A stretch of DNA of 64,000 bases from contig JBIKNF010000003.1 of NCBI GenBank assembly GCA_044358835.1, positions 62,001-126,000 on the forward strand, given 5' to 3'. Positions 9,264 to 17,647 of this stretch are shown piece by piece (the stretch's first letter is position 1; each line of letters opens with the position of its first letter). Made by a program: the position numbers and the translations under genes. Under the pieces are notes generated by a model, which ran no database searches, was not told where the DNA came from, and saw only the letters and a list, made by a program, of their open reading frames with translations. The DNA comes from JAJTHC01 sp044358835. GTDB lineage: Bacteria; Cyanobacteriota; Vampirovibrionia; Vampirovibrionales; JAJTHC01.

Positions 9264-10394
9264 TTAGGCCAAAGGCAATAAGTCAGCGTCAGGGACTAAC
9301 CCTTCACTGACGGTCGAACCCCCAATTACATCGCTCGCGTCTAGGGCGTTGCGATCCGCTTGAATGCGATCACGCACTTTTTGGTCAATTTCGGCCATCA
9401 TCGTGGGGTTTTCAATAATGAAATCCCGTGCTTTTTCACGCCCTTGCCCCAAGCGGGTTTCTTCATAACTGAACCAGGTGCCTGATTTTTTGACGATGCC
9501 CATTTCTGTGGCTACATCAATCACGGAACCTTCTACGCTAATACCTTTGCCGTACAGAATATCAAATTCTGCAATGCGAAAGGGTGGGGCCACCTTGTTT
9601 TTTACGATTTTGCATTTCACACGGTTGCCGTATTCAACGCCGTCTTTCTTCAAAATTTCAATCCGTCGTATATCCATACGCAAGGAACAGTAAAACTTCA
9701 AGGCATTCCCGCCTGTAGTGGTTTCAGGGTTACCCATGTACACCCCAATTTTTTGGCGCAGTTGGTTGATGAAAATAACCGTGGTGCGTGTTTTCCCTAC
9801 CACAGCGGTTAACTTCCGCAAGGCTTGAGACATCAAACGGGCTTGTAAGCCCATGTGAGCATCCCCCATATCGCCTTCTATTTCTGCTTTGGGCACAAGT
9901 GCCGCGACCGAATCCACCACCACTACATCTACGGCGCCTGAGCGCACCAGTTGTTCCGTGATTTCAAGAGCTTGCTCGCCCGTGTCGGGTTGAGAGATTA
10001 AGAGTTCATCGATATTGACACCGAGTTTTTTGGCGTAAATAGGATCTAGCGCATGTTCAGCATCTACAAAGGCGGCAATGCCTCCTTTTTTTTGCGCTTG
10101 GGCAATTAAGTTCAAGGTTAAGGTCGTTTTTCCGCTGGATTCAGGCCCATAAATTTCGACAATCCGCCCGCGTGGGATGCCCCCTACCCCAAGCGCCAAA
10201 TCTAAAGAAAGCGCCCCCGTGGGGATGACATCGATATTCACATTCGGGCGCTCGCCCAATCGCATAATCGAACCTTTGCCAAAGTCTTTTTCGATTTTGT
10301 CTAAGGTAAAGGCCAAGGCTTGCTTGCGGGCTTCGTAATCAGAACCGCTTAAATCAACCGCAGCTTCAACAGGGGTCGTATTTTTTGCCATCAT
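9264..10394 (-). CDS. recA: Recombinase RecA
   Basis: ATP-dependent strand-exchange protein for homologous recombination and activation of the SOS response. Walker A GPESSGKTT is at residues 83-91, and the Walker B and loop region VVVVDSVAALVPKAEIEGDMG and the L2 region IFINQLRQKIGV are intact. Length (376) is slightly long because of a 20-30 residue N-terminal extension. Two ATG codons (10394, 10391) are possible. The spacer between the AAAGGA box and the start is an unusual run of nine C. No obvious LexA box was identified upstream. Confidence 0.98.
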   Translation of the reverse strand: MMAKNTTPVEAAVDLSGSDYEARKQALAFTLDKIEKDFGKGSIMRLGERPNVNIDVIPTGALSLDLALGVGGIPRGRIVEIYGPESSGKTTLTLNLIAQAQKKGGIAAFVDAEHALDPIYAKKLGVNIDELLISQPDTGEQALEITEQLVRSGAVDVVVVDSVAALVPKAEIEGDMGDAHMGLQARLMSQALRKLTAVVGKTRTTVIFINQLRQKIGVYMGNPETTTGGNALKFYCSLRMDIRRIEILKKDGVEYGNRVKCKIVKNKVAPPFRIAEFDILYGKGISVEGSVIDVATEMGIVKKSGTWFSYEETRLGQGREKARDFIIENPTMMAEIDQKVRDRIQADRNALDASDVIGGSTVSEGLVPDADLLPLA

Positions 10395-10414
10395 AGGGGG
10401 GGGGTGTCCTTTTT
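10395..10414 (-). promoter_or_regulatory. Ribosome-binding site with C9 spacer before recA
   Basis: On the coding strand the order is A-rich tract, GGACA, nine C, T, then ATGATG. The spacing from GGA to the first ATG is about 13 bases, at the long end. The same layout (AAAAAGGACACT, nine C, ATG) precedes queF. A homopolymer in this place could change length by slippage and so tune translation; that is inference. Confidence 0.5.
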
Positions 10415-10549
10415 TTAGGGGGTGGATTGCGTTGAGGGGAATAGTCTTATTTTACTGTAAAAAAAGCTTGTGAAGCGGACTTTCCTTAAATTGTTACAGT
10501 TTTAAATGATTACAGTTGTTTAGGTGTATGGTTTTGGCAGGGGGCCGTT

Positions 10550-11380
10550 CTAATAAAACAAAGAAGTAATGAGATAATCCAACAACGCCATGGTAATAAA
10601 GCTCCATACGACGGCTTTGGTGACGGATTTGGCGGATTCATTACTAGAACGGCTCGACGTAAAGCCCACGCTACAACATAGCAAGCCAATCATACCTGCA
10701 AAAACCAGCGATTTAATAAACATGACGCCAAGGTCACGCATTTCAACAAAGGCGCGTACAGAATCTAAGTACGCGGTATAGGGAATGCCCGCAATGAGGT
10801 GAGCCGTGTACATTCCGCCCAAAATGCCGAGTGTGCTTCCAAGGAGTGTTAAAAACGGGAGCGCCACCATGGTGGCCACCACACGGGGAATCATTAAATA
10901 ACGCACGGCATCTACGTGCAAGACTTTTAAGGCATCGAGTTGGTTGTTGCTTTTCATGACGGTAATTTCAGCGGCGAAGGCAGAACCTGCCATGGCAATC
11001 ACCGCAAAGCCTGTCATAACAGGCCCGAGTTCACGCACCATCGCCACCGCCACGAGTCCTCCGACAAAGGCGGAACCGCCTTGCTCTGCCATATCAGGCG
11101 CCACCTGCATAGAAAGCACCGAACCCAGCGTGCCAGTGAGCAATAACGCCATGGGCATGGTGTCGAGTCCCACAAAGGCGAGGCGATCGAAGATGTGACG
11201 TATGCCCCAGTGCCCAACGCCCATGAAGTGAAGCATGCGACGGCCGTCAATGGTGGCAAAGCCCACGGTTTCAAGCACGTGGCGAAGGGGGCCTAAGCAC
11301 CAGTGGAAGAACCGCCGTGTTTGGGGAAACAAGACGGGGCGTTCTTCAAGGGGGGGAGGGGGCGAAGCTGAAGTAGGCAT
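10550..11380 (-). CDS. mlaE: MlaE-type ABC transporter permease (lipid transport)
   Basis: Integral membrane subunit of the MlaFEDB-like transporter that moves phospholipids between inner and outer membranes. The 276-residue sequence shows the MlaE/YrbE core: an N-terminal amphipathic part, then helices with LTGTLGSVLSMQVA, VAMVRELGPVMTGFAV and AEITVMKSNNQLDAL, the conserved EITVM-x(5-6)-DAL coupling region. AAAGGAT precedes the ATG. The matching substrate-binding subunit MlaD is encoded far away at 50422; the ATPase MlaF is not in this window. It ends a probable operon with ubiA and aroB. Confidence 0.92.
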   Translation of the reverse strand: MPTSASPPPPLEERPVLFPQTRRFFHWCLGPLRHVLETVGFATIDGRRMLHFMGVGHWGIRHIFDRLAFVGLDTMPMALLLTGTLGSVLSMQVAPDMAEQGGSAFVGGLVAVAMVRELGPVMTGFAVIAMAGSAFAAEITVMKSNNQLDALKVLHVDAVRYLMIPRVVATMVALPFLTLLGSTLGILGGMYTAHLIAGIPYTAYLDSVRAFVEMRDLGVMFIKSLVFAGMIGLLCCSVGFTSSRSSNESAKSVTKAVVWSFITMALLDYLITSLFY

Positions 11381-11393
11381 GAATGTTTATCCT

Positions 11394-12308
11394 TTATGTA
11401 TTGGAACCATATGTGATCACACGTTCCACCAACACCAACCCTAAAAAGCCCACGCTAATTTGACCGTTTAACGTAAAAAACGCTTGATTAACTCGCGTTA
11501 AGTCTTCCGCGTGGACCAAACGATGTTCTTTCACCAGCCAAATGCCCATCAGCACGGTGGCTAGGCAAAAGCCCCAGCCCACAAAACCGTAGGAAGACCT
11601 ACTGTAGAATCCTATAAAAAGCAGTAACGCCAGTATCGAACCGGCGTGCATCCAACGGCTTAGGTGTAAGGCGCGTTCAATGCCCCATTGCGCAGGCAGG
11701 CTAAACAAGCCGTGCTTCTGGTCAAAGTCGGCGTCTTGGCAGGCGTAAATCACGTCAAAGCCCATCACCCACAAGGCCACAGCTGCTCCAAACAACAGGG
11801 GCAAGCCCCCTTGCCAAGAACCACTTTGCGCCAACCATCCCCCAATGGCGGAAGAGCCAAGCGCCAGCCCCAACACCAAGTGGCACAGGCTCGTGAAACG
11901 CTTGGCGTACGAATATAGTGTCAATATCAAAACAGCCACAGGCAATAATTGCTGACACAATAAAGGCAGTTGCCACACGGCGAATATCATCAGACTTAAG
12001 GCGCCAAGGGTCAGCAACCACGCTTCTGTTTTGGAAACCAGCCCCGCGGGGATTTCTCGAGATGCGGTGCGTGGGTTGAGGGCATCTAGGTGGGCATCGG
12101 CCAAGCGGTTCAAGCCCATGGCATAGGTACGCCCCCCAATCATCGCCAGCGTCACCCAGGCCACCGTGTGGAGTGAAGGAAACTCAGGAGAAGGATTGGC
12201 CAGCAGAAGGGCCGTCATGGCAAAGGGCAAGGCAAACACGGTGTGTTCTAAGCGAACGAGATTGGCATAATGCGTGGCTTTGGTGTTCAACCGTTGCAAC
12301 AGGTTCAT
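11394..12308 (-). CDS. ubiA: UbiA-family prenyltransferase (4-hydroxybenzoate polyprenyltransferase-like)
   Basis: Membrane enzyme that joins a polyprenyl chain to an aromatic acid in quinone synthesis. The first Asp-rich motif reads NRLADAHLD (residues 67-75) followed by NPRTASREIPAG, and the second is DVIYACQDADFD. Both are the UbiA/MqnP form rather than the MenA form. Quinone precursor could be 4-hydroxybenzoate (ubiquinone) or a futalosine-pathway acid (MqnP); the sequence alone does not decide. The start overlaps the aroB stop by 4 bases. Location beside shikimate genes fits chorismate-derived quinone synthesis that feeds complex I. Confidence 0.88.
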   Translation of the reverse strand: MNLLQRLNTKATHYANLVRLEHTVFALPFAMTALLLANPSPEFPSLHTVAWVTLAMIGGRTYAMGLNRLADAHLDALNPRTASREIPAGLVSKTEAWLLTLGALSLMIFAVWQLPLLCQQLLPVAVLILTLYSYAKRFTSLCHLVLGLALGSSAIGGWLAQSGSWQGGLPLLFGAAVALWVMGFDVIYACQDADFDQKHGLFSLPAQWGIERALHLSRWMHAGSILALLLFIGFYSRSSYGFVGWGFCLATVLMGIWLVKEHRLVHAEDLTRVNQAFFTLNGQISVGFLGLVLVERVITYGSNT

Positions 12309-13498
12309 AGGGCGGTTCTTTCTAAATAGGCGTGTGCTTTTTCAATGCCTTGAACAACCGTGTCTGGGGGCACTGTTCCCACAAAAAGCGTCCCCAACGG
12401 CAAGACGGGTAAAACCAGTCGTAATTGACCTGTTTGAAGGACTTTCTTGTCTTTTGCCATAAAGGGCAAAAGATCTTCAGGCGAAGGATAGGGGGTGAGA
12501 AGGGTTTTGAGTTCATCAGGAAAGAGAGACAAGCCTTCCATGAGCGTGAGTACGCGCTTGACGCAACGGTCGCCTAAAGCAGCTTCATGGGTAAAAAGGG
12601 CACAAAGCAAGCCAAGCGCTACGGCTTCCCCGTGCAGGATTTTGCCATACCCATAATACGCTTCATACGCATGGGCAAAGGTATGCCCGAGGTTTAGGCA
12701 TACTCGACCGCGCGCGTCATGGGCGGGGAAGGATTCGGTTTCGTCTCGCATGACCACAGCGGCTTTTATGGCACAAGCCTTGCGAATGAAGGCCCCTTCT
12801 TCATCTCGCCAATGGGCGCCTAAACGTTCAAAATCAGCCAATAAGCCGGTGCCTTCCTCGATTTCTATATCTAAAGCGGTGGCTTCAATTAAAGCGTATT
12901 TGAACAGTTCCGCAAGTCCTGCTCGAATTTCTCGAGGGGCAAGCGTGTTCAAGGTGTCGGTGTCGATGCTCACTAAATCAGGTTGTTTAAAGGCCCCGAT
13001 GCTATTTTTCACGTCGCCAAAGTTGACGGCGACTTTGCCACCGACTGAAGAATCCACTTGCGCTAAAAGCGTTGTGGGCACTTGCACAAAACGCGTGCCA
13101 CGTAAGTAGCTAGATGCCAAAAACCCCGTCAAATCACCCACAACGCCCCCGCCTAAGGCCAAAAACACATCTTTTCGGGTCATGCTGGCTTGCATGGCAT
13201 GCTGGTAGAGGCCTTCGAGTATTTTTAAGTCTTTGGCCCGCTCTCCCCGAGGCACGTGCGCTTGGAGGACTTCAAAGCCGGTGGCTTCTAACACCGTGCG
13301 GGTTCGTTCCACATAGCCCTTGGGCAAGCCTAGATCATACACGACCATGATTTTTTGTGTGGTGTCAATGCCTGCCTGAAGCATATCTTGCCCCAAGGTA
13401 TGGAGCCCCCCCGCCTTAATGAGAATGTCATAGGTGTGACGCGTCCCGCTAAGCTGAAGGGTTAAAGGGGCATCTTGTTGGGGGTGGGGGGCGTTCAT
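12305..13498 (-). CDS. aroB: 3-dehydroquinate synthase
   Basis: Second step of the shikimate pathway: converts DAHP to 3-dehydroquinate with NAD and a divalent metal. NAD-binding GGGVVGDLTGFLASSYLRG and VPTTLLAQVDSSVGGKV are clear, as are the metal ligands in the LFKYALI region and LNLGHTFAHAYE. Length is 397, some 30 more than common, mostly at the N-terminus. It abuts aroK with no gap and overlaps ubiA by 4 bases, so aroK-aroB-ubiA-mlaE look like one operon. Confidence 0.97.
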   Translation of the reverse strand: MNAPHPQQDAPLTLQLSGTRHTYDILIKAGGLHTLGQDMLQAGIDTTQKIMVVYDLGLPKGYVERTRTVLEATGFEVLQAHVPRGERAKDLKILEGLYQHAMQASMTRKDVFLALGGGVVGDLTGFLASSYLRGTRFVQVPTTLLAQVDSSVGGKVAVNFGDVKNSIGAFKQPDLVSIDTDTLNTLAPREIRAGLAELFKYALIEATALDIEIEEGTGLLADFERLGAHWRDEEGAFIRKACAIKAAVVMRDETESFPAHDARGRVCLNLGHTFAHAYEAYYGYGKILHGEAVALGLLCALFTHEAALGDRCVKRVLTLMEGLSLFPDELKTLLTPYPSPEDLLPFMAKDKKVLQTGQLRLVLPVLPLGTLFVGTVPPDTVVQGIEKAHAYLERTAL

Positions 13499-14134
13499 TT
13501 AATCAGGCTCCGTGGTGGGGACGTTTTTGGGCATGCTGGGCAGAAAGTACGTCACATAATTATACAGGCTTTCAAGAACGGCTTCTAAGGCTTCTTGGGG
13601 TTTGAGATAGGCCGTTTGAACATGGACTTGGGCTTGTTCATAAAAGGGGGTTCGCTCTGCATAAAGTCGTTTGACAACAGAAGAGGGATCTTTAACGTTG
13701 ATTAAAGGACGTTCTTTGGGGGAAAACAAGACCCGTTCTAGCAAATGGGCTTCATCCACTTCAATGTAAATCACCAGCGCCAAATCGAGCGCCAGATCCA
13801 AATTGTCTTGATCCACCAGTGCTCCTCCGCCAGTGGCAATGACGGTGCGTTCTTGGGTTAAACAGCGTGCCAAGCATTCACTTTCATAACGGCGAAACGT
13901 GGCTTCACCGTCTTCTTGAAAGAGACGAGCAATTTTTTTGCGATGAAATTGTTCAATGGCGTTATCGGTGTCCACAAAACGAAACCCTAACACGCCCGCT
14001 AGCTTTCGGCCCAAGGTGGATTTACCACAGCCCATAAAGCCGGTAAGCACCAAACGGCTTAAGGCGGGGTGCCTCTTCAGGGTTTCGGCGTGGTGGTGGG
14101 CTTTGGGGGACAAGGGCAAGGGGGCGTCTTGCAT
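13499..14134 (-). CDS. aroK: Shikimate kinase
   Basis: Phosphorylates shikimate with ATP. The P-loop GFMGCGKST, the substrate-binding D-T-D in FRFVDTDNAIE, the R in FRRYESE, and GGGA (TGGGALVD) are all present. An N-terminal extension of about 30 residues and a C-terminal tail of about 20 residues exceed the usual 170. It is followed without a gap by aroB, the normal pairing. The pathway is completed in this window by aroQ and aroA. Confidence 0.96.
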   Translation of the reverse strand: MQDAPLPLSPKAHHHAETLKRHPALSRLVLTGFMGCGKSTLGRKLAGVLGFRFVDTDNAIEQFHRKKIARLFQEDGEATFRRYESECLARCLTQERTVIATGGGALVDQDNLDLALDLALVIYIEVDEAHLLERVLFSPKERPLINVKDPSSVVKRLYAERTPFYEQAQVHVQTAYLKPQEALEAVLESLYNYVTYFLPSMPKNVPTTEPD

Positions 14135-14235
14135 AGGGAAAACTCTTTATAACACTATATTTAATCATCCATCAGGATGTCTCTTTTCAGTATACCATCG
14201 ACAAGGCGGGTTGAACCGTTTTAAAAACGAGACGC

Positions 14236-15093
14236 TTAAGTCCCTAAAATTTTACGCAAGGTTTCAATCATTGCCCACGTAACCAAAAGCAAGTGCAATA
14301 AGCGTAAATGCTTGTTGTGCAGTTTGGCTTGAGCCTTTGCTCCTAGCCATCCGCCGACAAAGGCAAGGGCGGAAATGCCCAAAGCAAGCTTCCAAGGCAC
14401 CACATGGGCTTGCGATTTCCCTAAGACGGTTCCCAAAGACGTTAAAATGACCACGCCTGTGCCTGTAATAATGGCTTGACGAACGGGCATTTTTAACACT
14501 TCCGTCATAAACGGTACGAGAAAAACAGCCCCCCCCATGCCTACAATGCCCGCCAAGGCGCCAATGGCGGTTGAAAACGGCACAATCAGCCACCATTTCT
14601 GCCATAAGTGATTAAAATCGGTGATGAATTCGTGGCGTTCAACCACATTTTTATGAAACACCACTTGTAAGTACTTACGCACGCCTAAGGTCAAGGTGGC
14701 GGTGAGGGCCACCATTAAAATGCTTAAAATCATGGAACGCGACCACGTGGCTGAAAAGTAGGCTCCCCCACACGCCCCTAAGACCGAAGGCACCCCAAAT
14801 AAAAGCACCAGACGTTTTTTCATCGCCTTATTGCGAATGTGTACGTAGGTTGATGACATGGAACTGGCCAAGGCTTGAACCGCGGCAATCCCCGTTGCGG
14901 CTTGCACACTCACCAAATCCCCCCCTAGTAAAACGGGAGGAATGAGGATTAATCCGGGGACCATTTGCAACCCCCCCCCGATGCCGAGAAGCCCCGACAA
15001 AAAACCGACCAACACACCCAACAGCCCCAGAAATACTTGGGCGTTTACAGTGGTAGGGTCTTGCAACACAAGGGCGGAAGCTTCAAAGGGCAT
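14236..15093 (-). CDS. TauE/SafE-family membrane permease (sulfite exporter family)
   Basis: A 285-residue membrane protein with about eight hydrophobic segments in two repeats, each starting with a glycine-rich loop: GFLSGLLGIGGGL near residue 32 and GIVGMGGAVFLVPFM in the second half. This two-repeat glycine pattern is the TauE/SafE (DUF81) signature. Family members export sulfite, sulfoacetate or other organosulfur anions, but the substrate cannot be told. It lies between aroQ and aroK with no clear functional link. Confidence 0.9.
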   Translation of the reverse strand: MPFEASALVLQDPTTVNAQVFLGLLGVLVGFLSGLLGIGGGLQMVPGLILIPPVLLGGDLVSVQAATGIAAVQALASSMSSTYVHIRNKAMKKRLVLLFGVPSVLGACGGAYFSATWSRSMILSILMVALTATLTLGVRKYLQVVFHKNVVERHEFITDFNHLWQKWWLIVPFSTAIGALAGIVGMGGAVFLVPFMTEVLKMPVRQAIITGTGVVILTSLGTVLGKSQAHVVPWKLALGISALAFVGGWLGAKAQAKLHNKHLRLLHLLLVTWAMIETLRKILGT

Positions 15094-15134
15094 AATGAAC
15101 TTTCTTGAGGGCAGTGCTTGCGTAAAAACGGTAT

Positions 15135-15581
15135 TTACGGGTTTATCTTACTCAAAAGAAAGTCCAATGCCAAGTGATAGCCGCTTAAGCCCAATCCGCA
15201 AATCACACCCGTTGCCACCCCTGACACATACGACTGCTGACGAAAGTCTTCTCTCGCATGGATGTTGGAAATATGCACTTCCACAATGGGGATGCTTAAC
15301 ATCGCCAAGGCATCACGCAAGGCGACACTGGTATGCGTCCAGCCTCCGGGGTTGATGATGAGTCCCACGGCTTTAGGTTCGTGAAAAATGGCGTGAATGG
15401 CCTCGATCATTTGGGCTTCGTCATTAAATTGAGCATGCACCAAGGTGGCTTTTTCTTTGATGCTGGCATGACGGATCAGCTGATGTTCGAGTTCAGCTAA
15501 CGTGGTTTTGCCGTAAATATCGGGTTCTCGCAAACCCAGCATGTTCAAGTTCGGTCCATTAAGTAGGTAAATATGTTTCAT
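15135..15581 (-). CDS. aroQ: Type II 3-dehydroquinate dehydratase
   Basis: Third step of the shikimate pathway. The catalytic tyrosine (Y23) sits in the expected flexible loop after NGPNLNMLG, and NPGGWTHTSVALRDAL and EVHISNIHAREDFR (catalytic His and substrate contacts) are intact. Length 148 is normal. The ATG overlaps the stop codon of the upstream antitoxin gene (ATGA). Its translation therefore appears coupled to the toxin-antitoxin mRNA, which is unusual. Confidence 0.97.
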   Translation of the reverse strand: MKHIYLLNGPNLNMLGLREPDIYGKTTLAELEHQLIRHASIKEKATLVHAQFNDEAQMIEAIHAIFHEPKAVGLIINPGGWTHTSVALRDALAMLSIPIVEVHISNIHAREDFRQQSYVSGVATGVICGLGLSGYHLALDFLLSKINP

Positions 15582-15955
15582 TCCGATTTCGCCTTTCGGG
15601 GGGACTTAGGAGTTTGGCTAAAGTAAAGCCCTACTTCTTGTAGGTTTAAGCCTTCTCGCTTGAGTTGTTCTTCAATCACCAGCTGGATCAGGTGAGGTCT
15701 TGAAAATCCCAAGGCTTCGGCTAGCTTGATAGCGGTTTGAAAACTAGGGACACGTCGTCCATGCTCATAATCGCTTAGACGTTGTGGGGAGCAACCCACC
15801 CGATCAGAAAGTTCGTTTAAGCTCCATTCTTCAGCACGACGGCAGACCCTTAATTGTCGTCCGAGTGTCCATGGGGCATCAGGATCAATCCCCACAGAAC
15901 GTAAAACGTCTTGATAAGGGACGCTTTCAAACGTATCATCGTGTTCGGTAATCAT
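15578..15955 (-). CDS. Helix-turn-helix antitoxin, HigA-like
   Basis: A 125-residue protein with an Xre-type helix-turn-helix near residues 25-80 (LNELSDRVGCSPQRLSDYEHG, then PSFQTAIKLAEALG). It follows a RelE/HigB-type toxin and overlaps it by 20 bases, the reversed toxin-first order typical of HigBA. The frame is open further upstream, but the ATG at 15955 with GGAG about 10 bases away is the better start. It probably binds the toxin and represses the promoter at 16242-16270. Its last bases overlap aroQ. Confidence 0.85.
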   Translation of the reverse strand: MITEHDDTFESVPYQDVLRSVGIDPDAPWTLGRQLRVCRRAEEWSLNELSDRVGCSPQRLSDYEHGRRVPSFQTAIKLAEALGFSRPHLIQLVIEEQLKREGLNLQEVGLYFSQTPKSPRKAKSE

Positions 15956-16214
15956 GTGGTGTAATCTCCTGTACTTCAATAATTTCGTGGGTCTGTTCTT
16001 CGTAAATGAGTCGCCATTGTTTGTTGAGTCGAATGGAACGTTGCCCTTTTCGATCGCCTTGTAAGGGTTCGTCACGAAAGGATTTATATTGAAGTCGTAT
16101 GAGTAAGCGTCCTAAGCGTTCCATTTTTTCAATCCAAAAAGCGACTCGTTCTTGAATATGAACAGGGGCTTTTTTGAATTGCTTTTCCGCTCGTTTGCTA
16201 AATCTAATCAACAA
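15936..16214 (-). CDS. RelE/HigB-type toxin
   Basis: A 92-residue basic protein of the RelE/ParE fold. The N-terminal FSKRAEKQFKKAPVHIQERV helix pair, QGDRKGQRSIRLNKQWRLIYEE and the C-terminal EITPHDY are typical of HigB/RelE mRNA interferases. Translation probably begins at one of two tandem TTG codons (16214 or 16211) preceded by GAGGAG; a TTG start would keep toxin levels low. It is first in the operon, with its HigA-like antitoxin overlapping downstream. Confidence 0.86.
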   Translation of the reverse strand: MLIRFSKRAEKQFKKAPVHIQERVAFWIEKMERLGRLLIRLQYKSFRDEPLQGDRKGQRSIRLNKQWRLIYEEQTHEIIEVQEITPHDYRTR

Positions 16215-16241
16215 ATATACTCCTCATCGGATGATAATTTC

Positions 16242-16270
16242 AGTATAACAAAGCAAGCCGACTATTTCAA
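16242..16270 (-). promoter_or_regulatory. Promoter of the toxin-antitoxin-aroQ operon
   Basis: On the minus strand TTGAAA (-35, 16265-16270) and TATACT (-10, 16242-16247) are 17 bases apart, about 28 bases before the toxin start. The -10 TATACT and an AGTATAT just before the start form a spaced inverted repeat that could be the antitoxin operator (inference). Confidence 0.65.
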
Positions 16271-16288
16271 CCCCTTGTCGGAGTAATT

Positions 16289-16328
16289 TTGTAGTCACCT
16301 TTACAGAAAACTCTAAAAATGACTACAA
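16289..16328. repeat. 9-bp inverted repeat at the pgeF 3' end
   Basis: TTGTAGTCA at 16289-16297 and TGACTACAA at 16320-16328 are perfect inverted copies around a 22-base loop. The right arm includes the pgeF stop codon. No T run follows in the pgeF direction, so an intrinsic terminator is doubtful; it may mark the edge of the inserted toxin-antitoxin cassette. Confidence 0.5.
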
Positions 16329-17048
16329 CAGTTCCAAAAACGTCCCTTGACGTTGCCAATCCCCCGATCGAAAGCTCCACAGCAGATCGGGGTGCGTGTC
16401 CGTTGCCATCGCCAGTCGTTCGAGGCGTCTTACCCCAGCATGACGCAATTGTAGCTCGTTTACAAAGGGGACATCTGCATGAAATTTTGTAGGATGATGA
16501 ATAGACCGTCGATACCAGAGTCCTTGCGTTTCCCATGCGATAGACGCTTGCAATTGGGCGAGGACATCCGCATCAATTTCAAAACCGTCTAAGGATAAAG
16601 CAGGGGCAATCACCGCAATGAGTTGAGACCGATCGGCTCCTGCATTCGCCAAGACATCTACCATTTTAGGCGCCAAGCCTAAAGCCGTAGACTTCCAACC
16701 GCAATGCACGACCGCCCCTTGATGAATATCGGGGGCATACAAAATCACAGGCGTGCAATCGGCACTAAAGACCACCGCAGGGTGATGGGGCTGGTCGACG
16801 AGAATCGCATCCACTTCGCCATGCTGAGCTTGGCTTACGGCAAAGTAATCCGCACCATGAACTTGCGTGGGAAAGGCGAGTTTTTTGGTGTTCATGCCAA
16901 AGCACGACAACCACGCTTGACGATGCTTGTTTAGCAGCATGGCATCCGCTTCTGCTCCAGCCACAAAATCAGGCTTTGTGGAAAGGCCGTAACGTAGGCG
17001 GTGGGTATAGGCGTCTAAAAGAATTGAAGAGTATTCAGACAATCGCAT
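16323..17048 (-). CDS. pgeF: PgeF/YfiH (laccase-domain) family protein
   Basis: Member of the YfiH/PgeF family. Members have been shown to act as purine nucleoside phosphorylase/adenosine deaminase-like enzymes and as a peptidoglycan-editing factor. Metal-ligand motifs are visible: VFSADCTPV (Cys) and HCGWKST (His, with Cys in place of the usual Ala), plus a first His in FPTQVHGADYF. Length 241 is normal. It starts 3 bases after a peptidoglycan amidase gene, which supports a cell-wall editing role here. Confidence 0.9.
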   Translation of the reverse strand: MRLSEYSSILLDAYTHRLRYGLSTKPDFVAGAEADAMLLNKHRQAWLSCFGMNTKKLAFPTQVHGADYFAVSQAQHGEVDAILVDQPHHPAVVFSADCTPVILYAPDIHQGAVVHCGWKSTALGLAPKMVDVLANAGADRSQLIAVIAPALSLDGFEIDADVLAQLQASIAWETQGLWYRRSIHHPTKFHADVPFVNELQLRHAGVRRLERLAMATDTHPDLLWSFRSGDWQRQGTFLELL

Positions 17049-17051
17049 GAT

Positions 17052-17573
17052 TTATTTCTTGGCCGCTTCTTTTTTAAGTTTGGCAATGTACCATGAGACT
17101 TTGGCACGAATGACATTGCCGACGTCTTTGGCTTTGACGGAATCGTCCCACGGGAGTTGGTTGATGTCAATTTTACCAGCGCTGTCTGTCCCTGGGTGAC
17201 GCAATCCAAATTCGTAGTGGGTGTAGACGGTTTCAGGGCTTACGGCGATGCCGTAGTGAAGGCAACATCTGGCCATTTCTTTACAGGCCCGTTCTAAACT
17301 AATTTCCGTAAACACCCCTGGCTTATAGCCTTTAGGCCCTCCGCACACGGCAATGCCAATTGTAAAGCTGTTGCCCCCCCCGCAATGGGCGGCATACTTG
17401 TCTCGATTTGTCAGAGATTTACCGTTAGCTTCGGGGGTGTACTTGCCTAAGTGAATACTGCCATCACCCGCACAGATGTAATGATAATGTTGTTTGTCGG
17501 TGGCATTGGGGGTTAATCCACCAGCCGTCCAGTGCAGGCAAATCCGTTTAAGCTGAGGGGGAACTGGGGGCAT
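17052..17573 (-). CDS. N-acetylmuramoyl-L-alanine amidase (PGRP/Amidase_2 type)
   Basis: A 173-residue hydrolase expected to cut the amide bond between MurNAc and the stem peptide. The zinc ligands appear as H in RICLHWTAGG, H in TLHYEFGLRHPGTD-type sequence (YTHYEFGLRHPGTDSAGK), and the Tyr/His of KYAAHCGGGN; this resembles phage-endolysin-like amidases. No signal peptide is seen, so it may be cytoplasmic or released by lysis. AAAGGA supports the ATG at 17573 over an upstream start. It pairs with pgeF 3 bases downstream. Confidence 0.85.
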   Translation of the reverse strand: MPPVPPQLKRICLHWTAGGLTPNATDKQHYHYICAGDGSIHLGKYTPEANGKSLTNRDKYAAHCGGGNSFTIGIAVCGGPKGYKPGVFTEISLERACKEMARCCLHYGIAVSPETVYTHYEFGLRHPGTDSAGKIDINQLPWDDSVKAKDVGNVIRAKVSWYIAKLKKEAAKK

Positions 17574-17647
17574 GACGGGTTCCTTTAAAGTGTATCTTCT
17601 ACTTAATTTTAGCATTCGCGTTGAATCGAGGCAATATATCGTATCAA

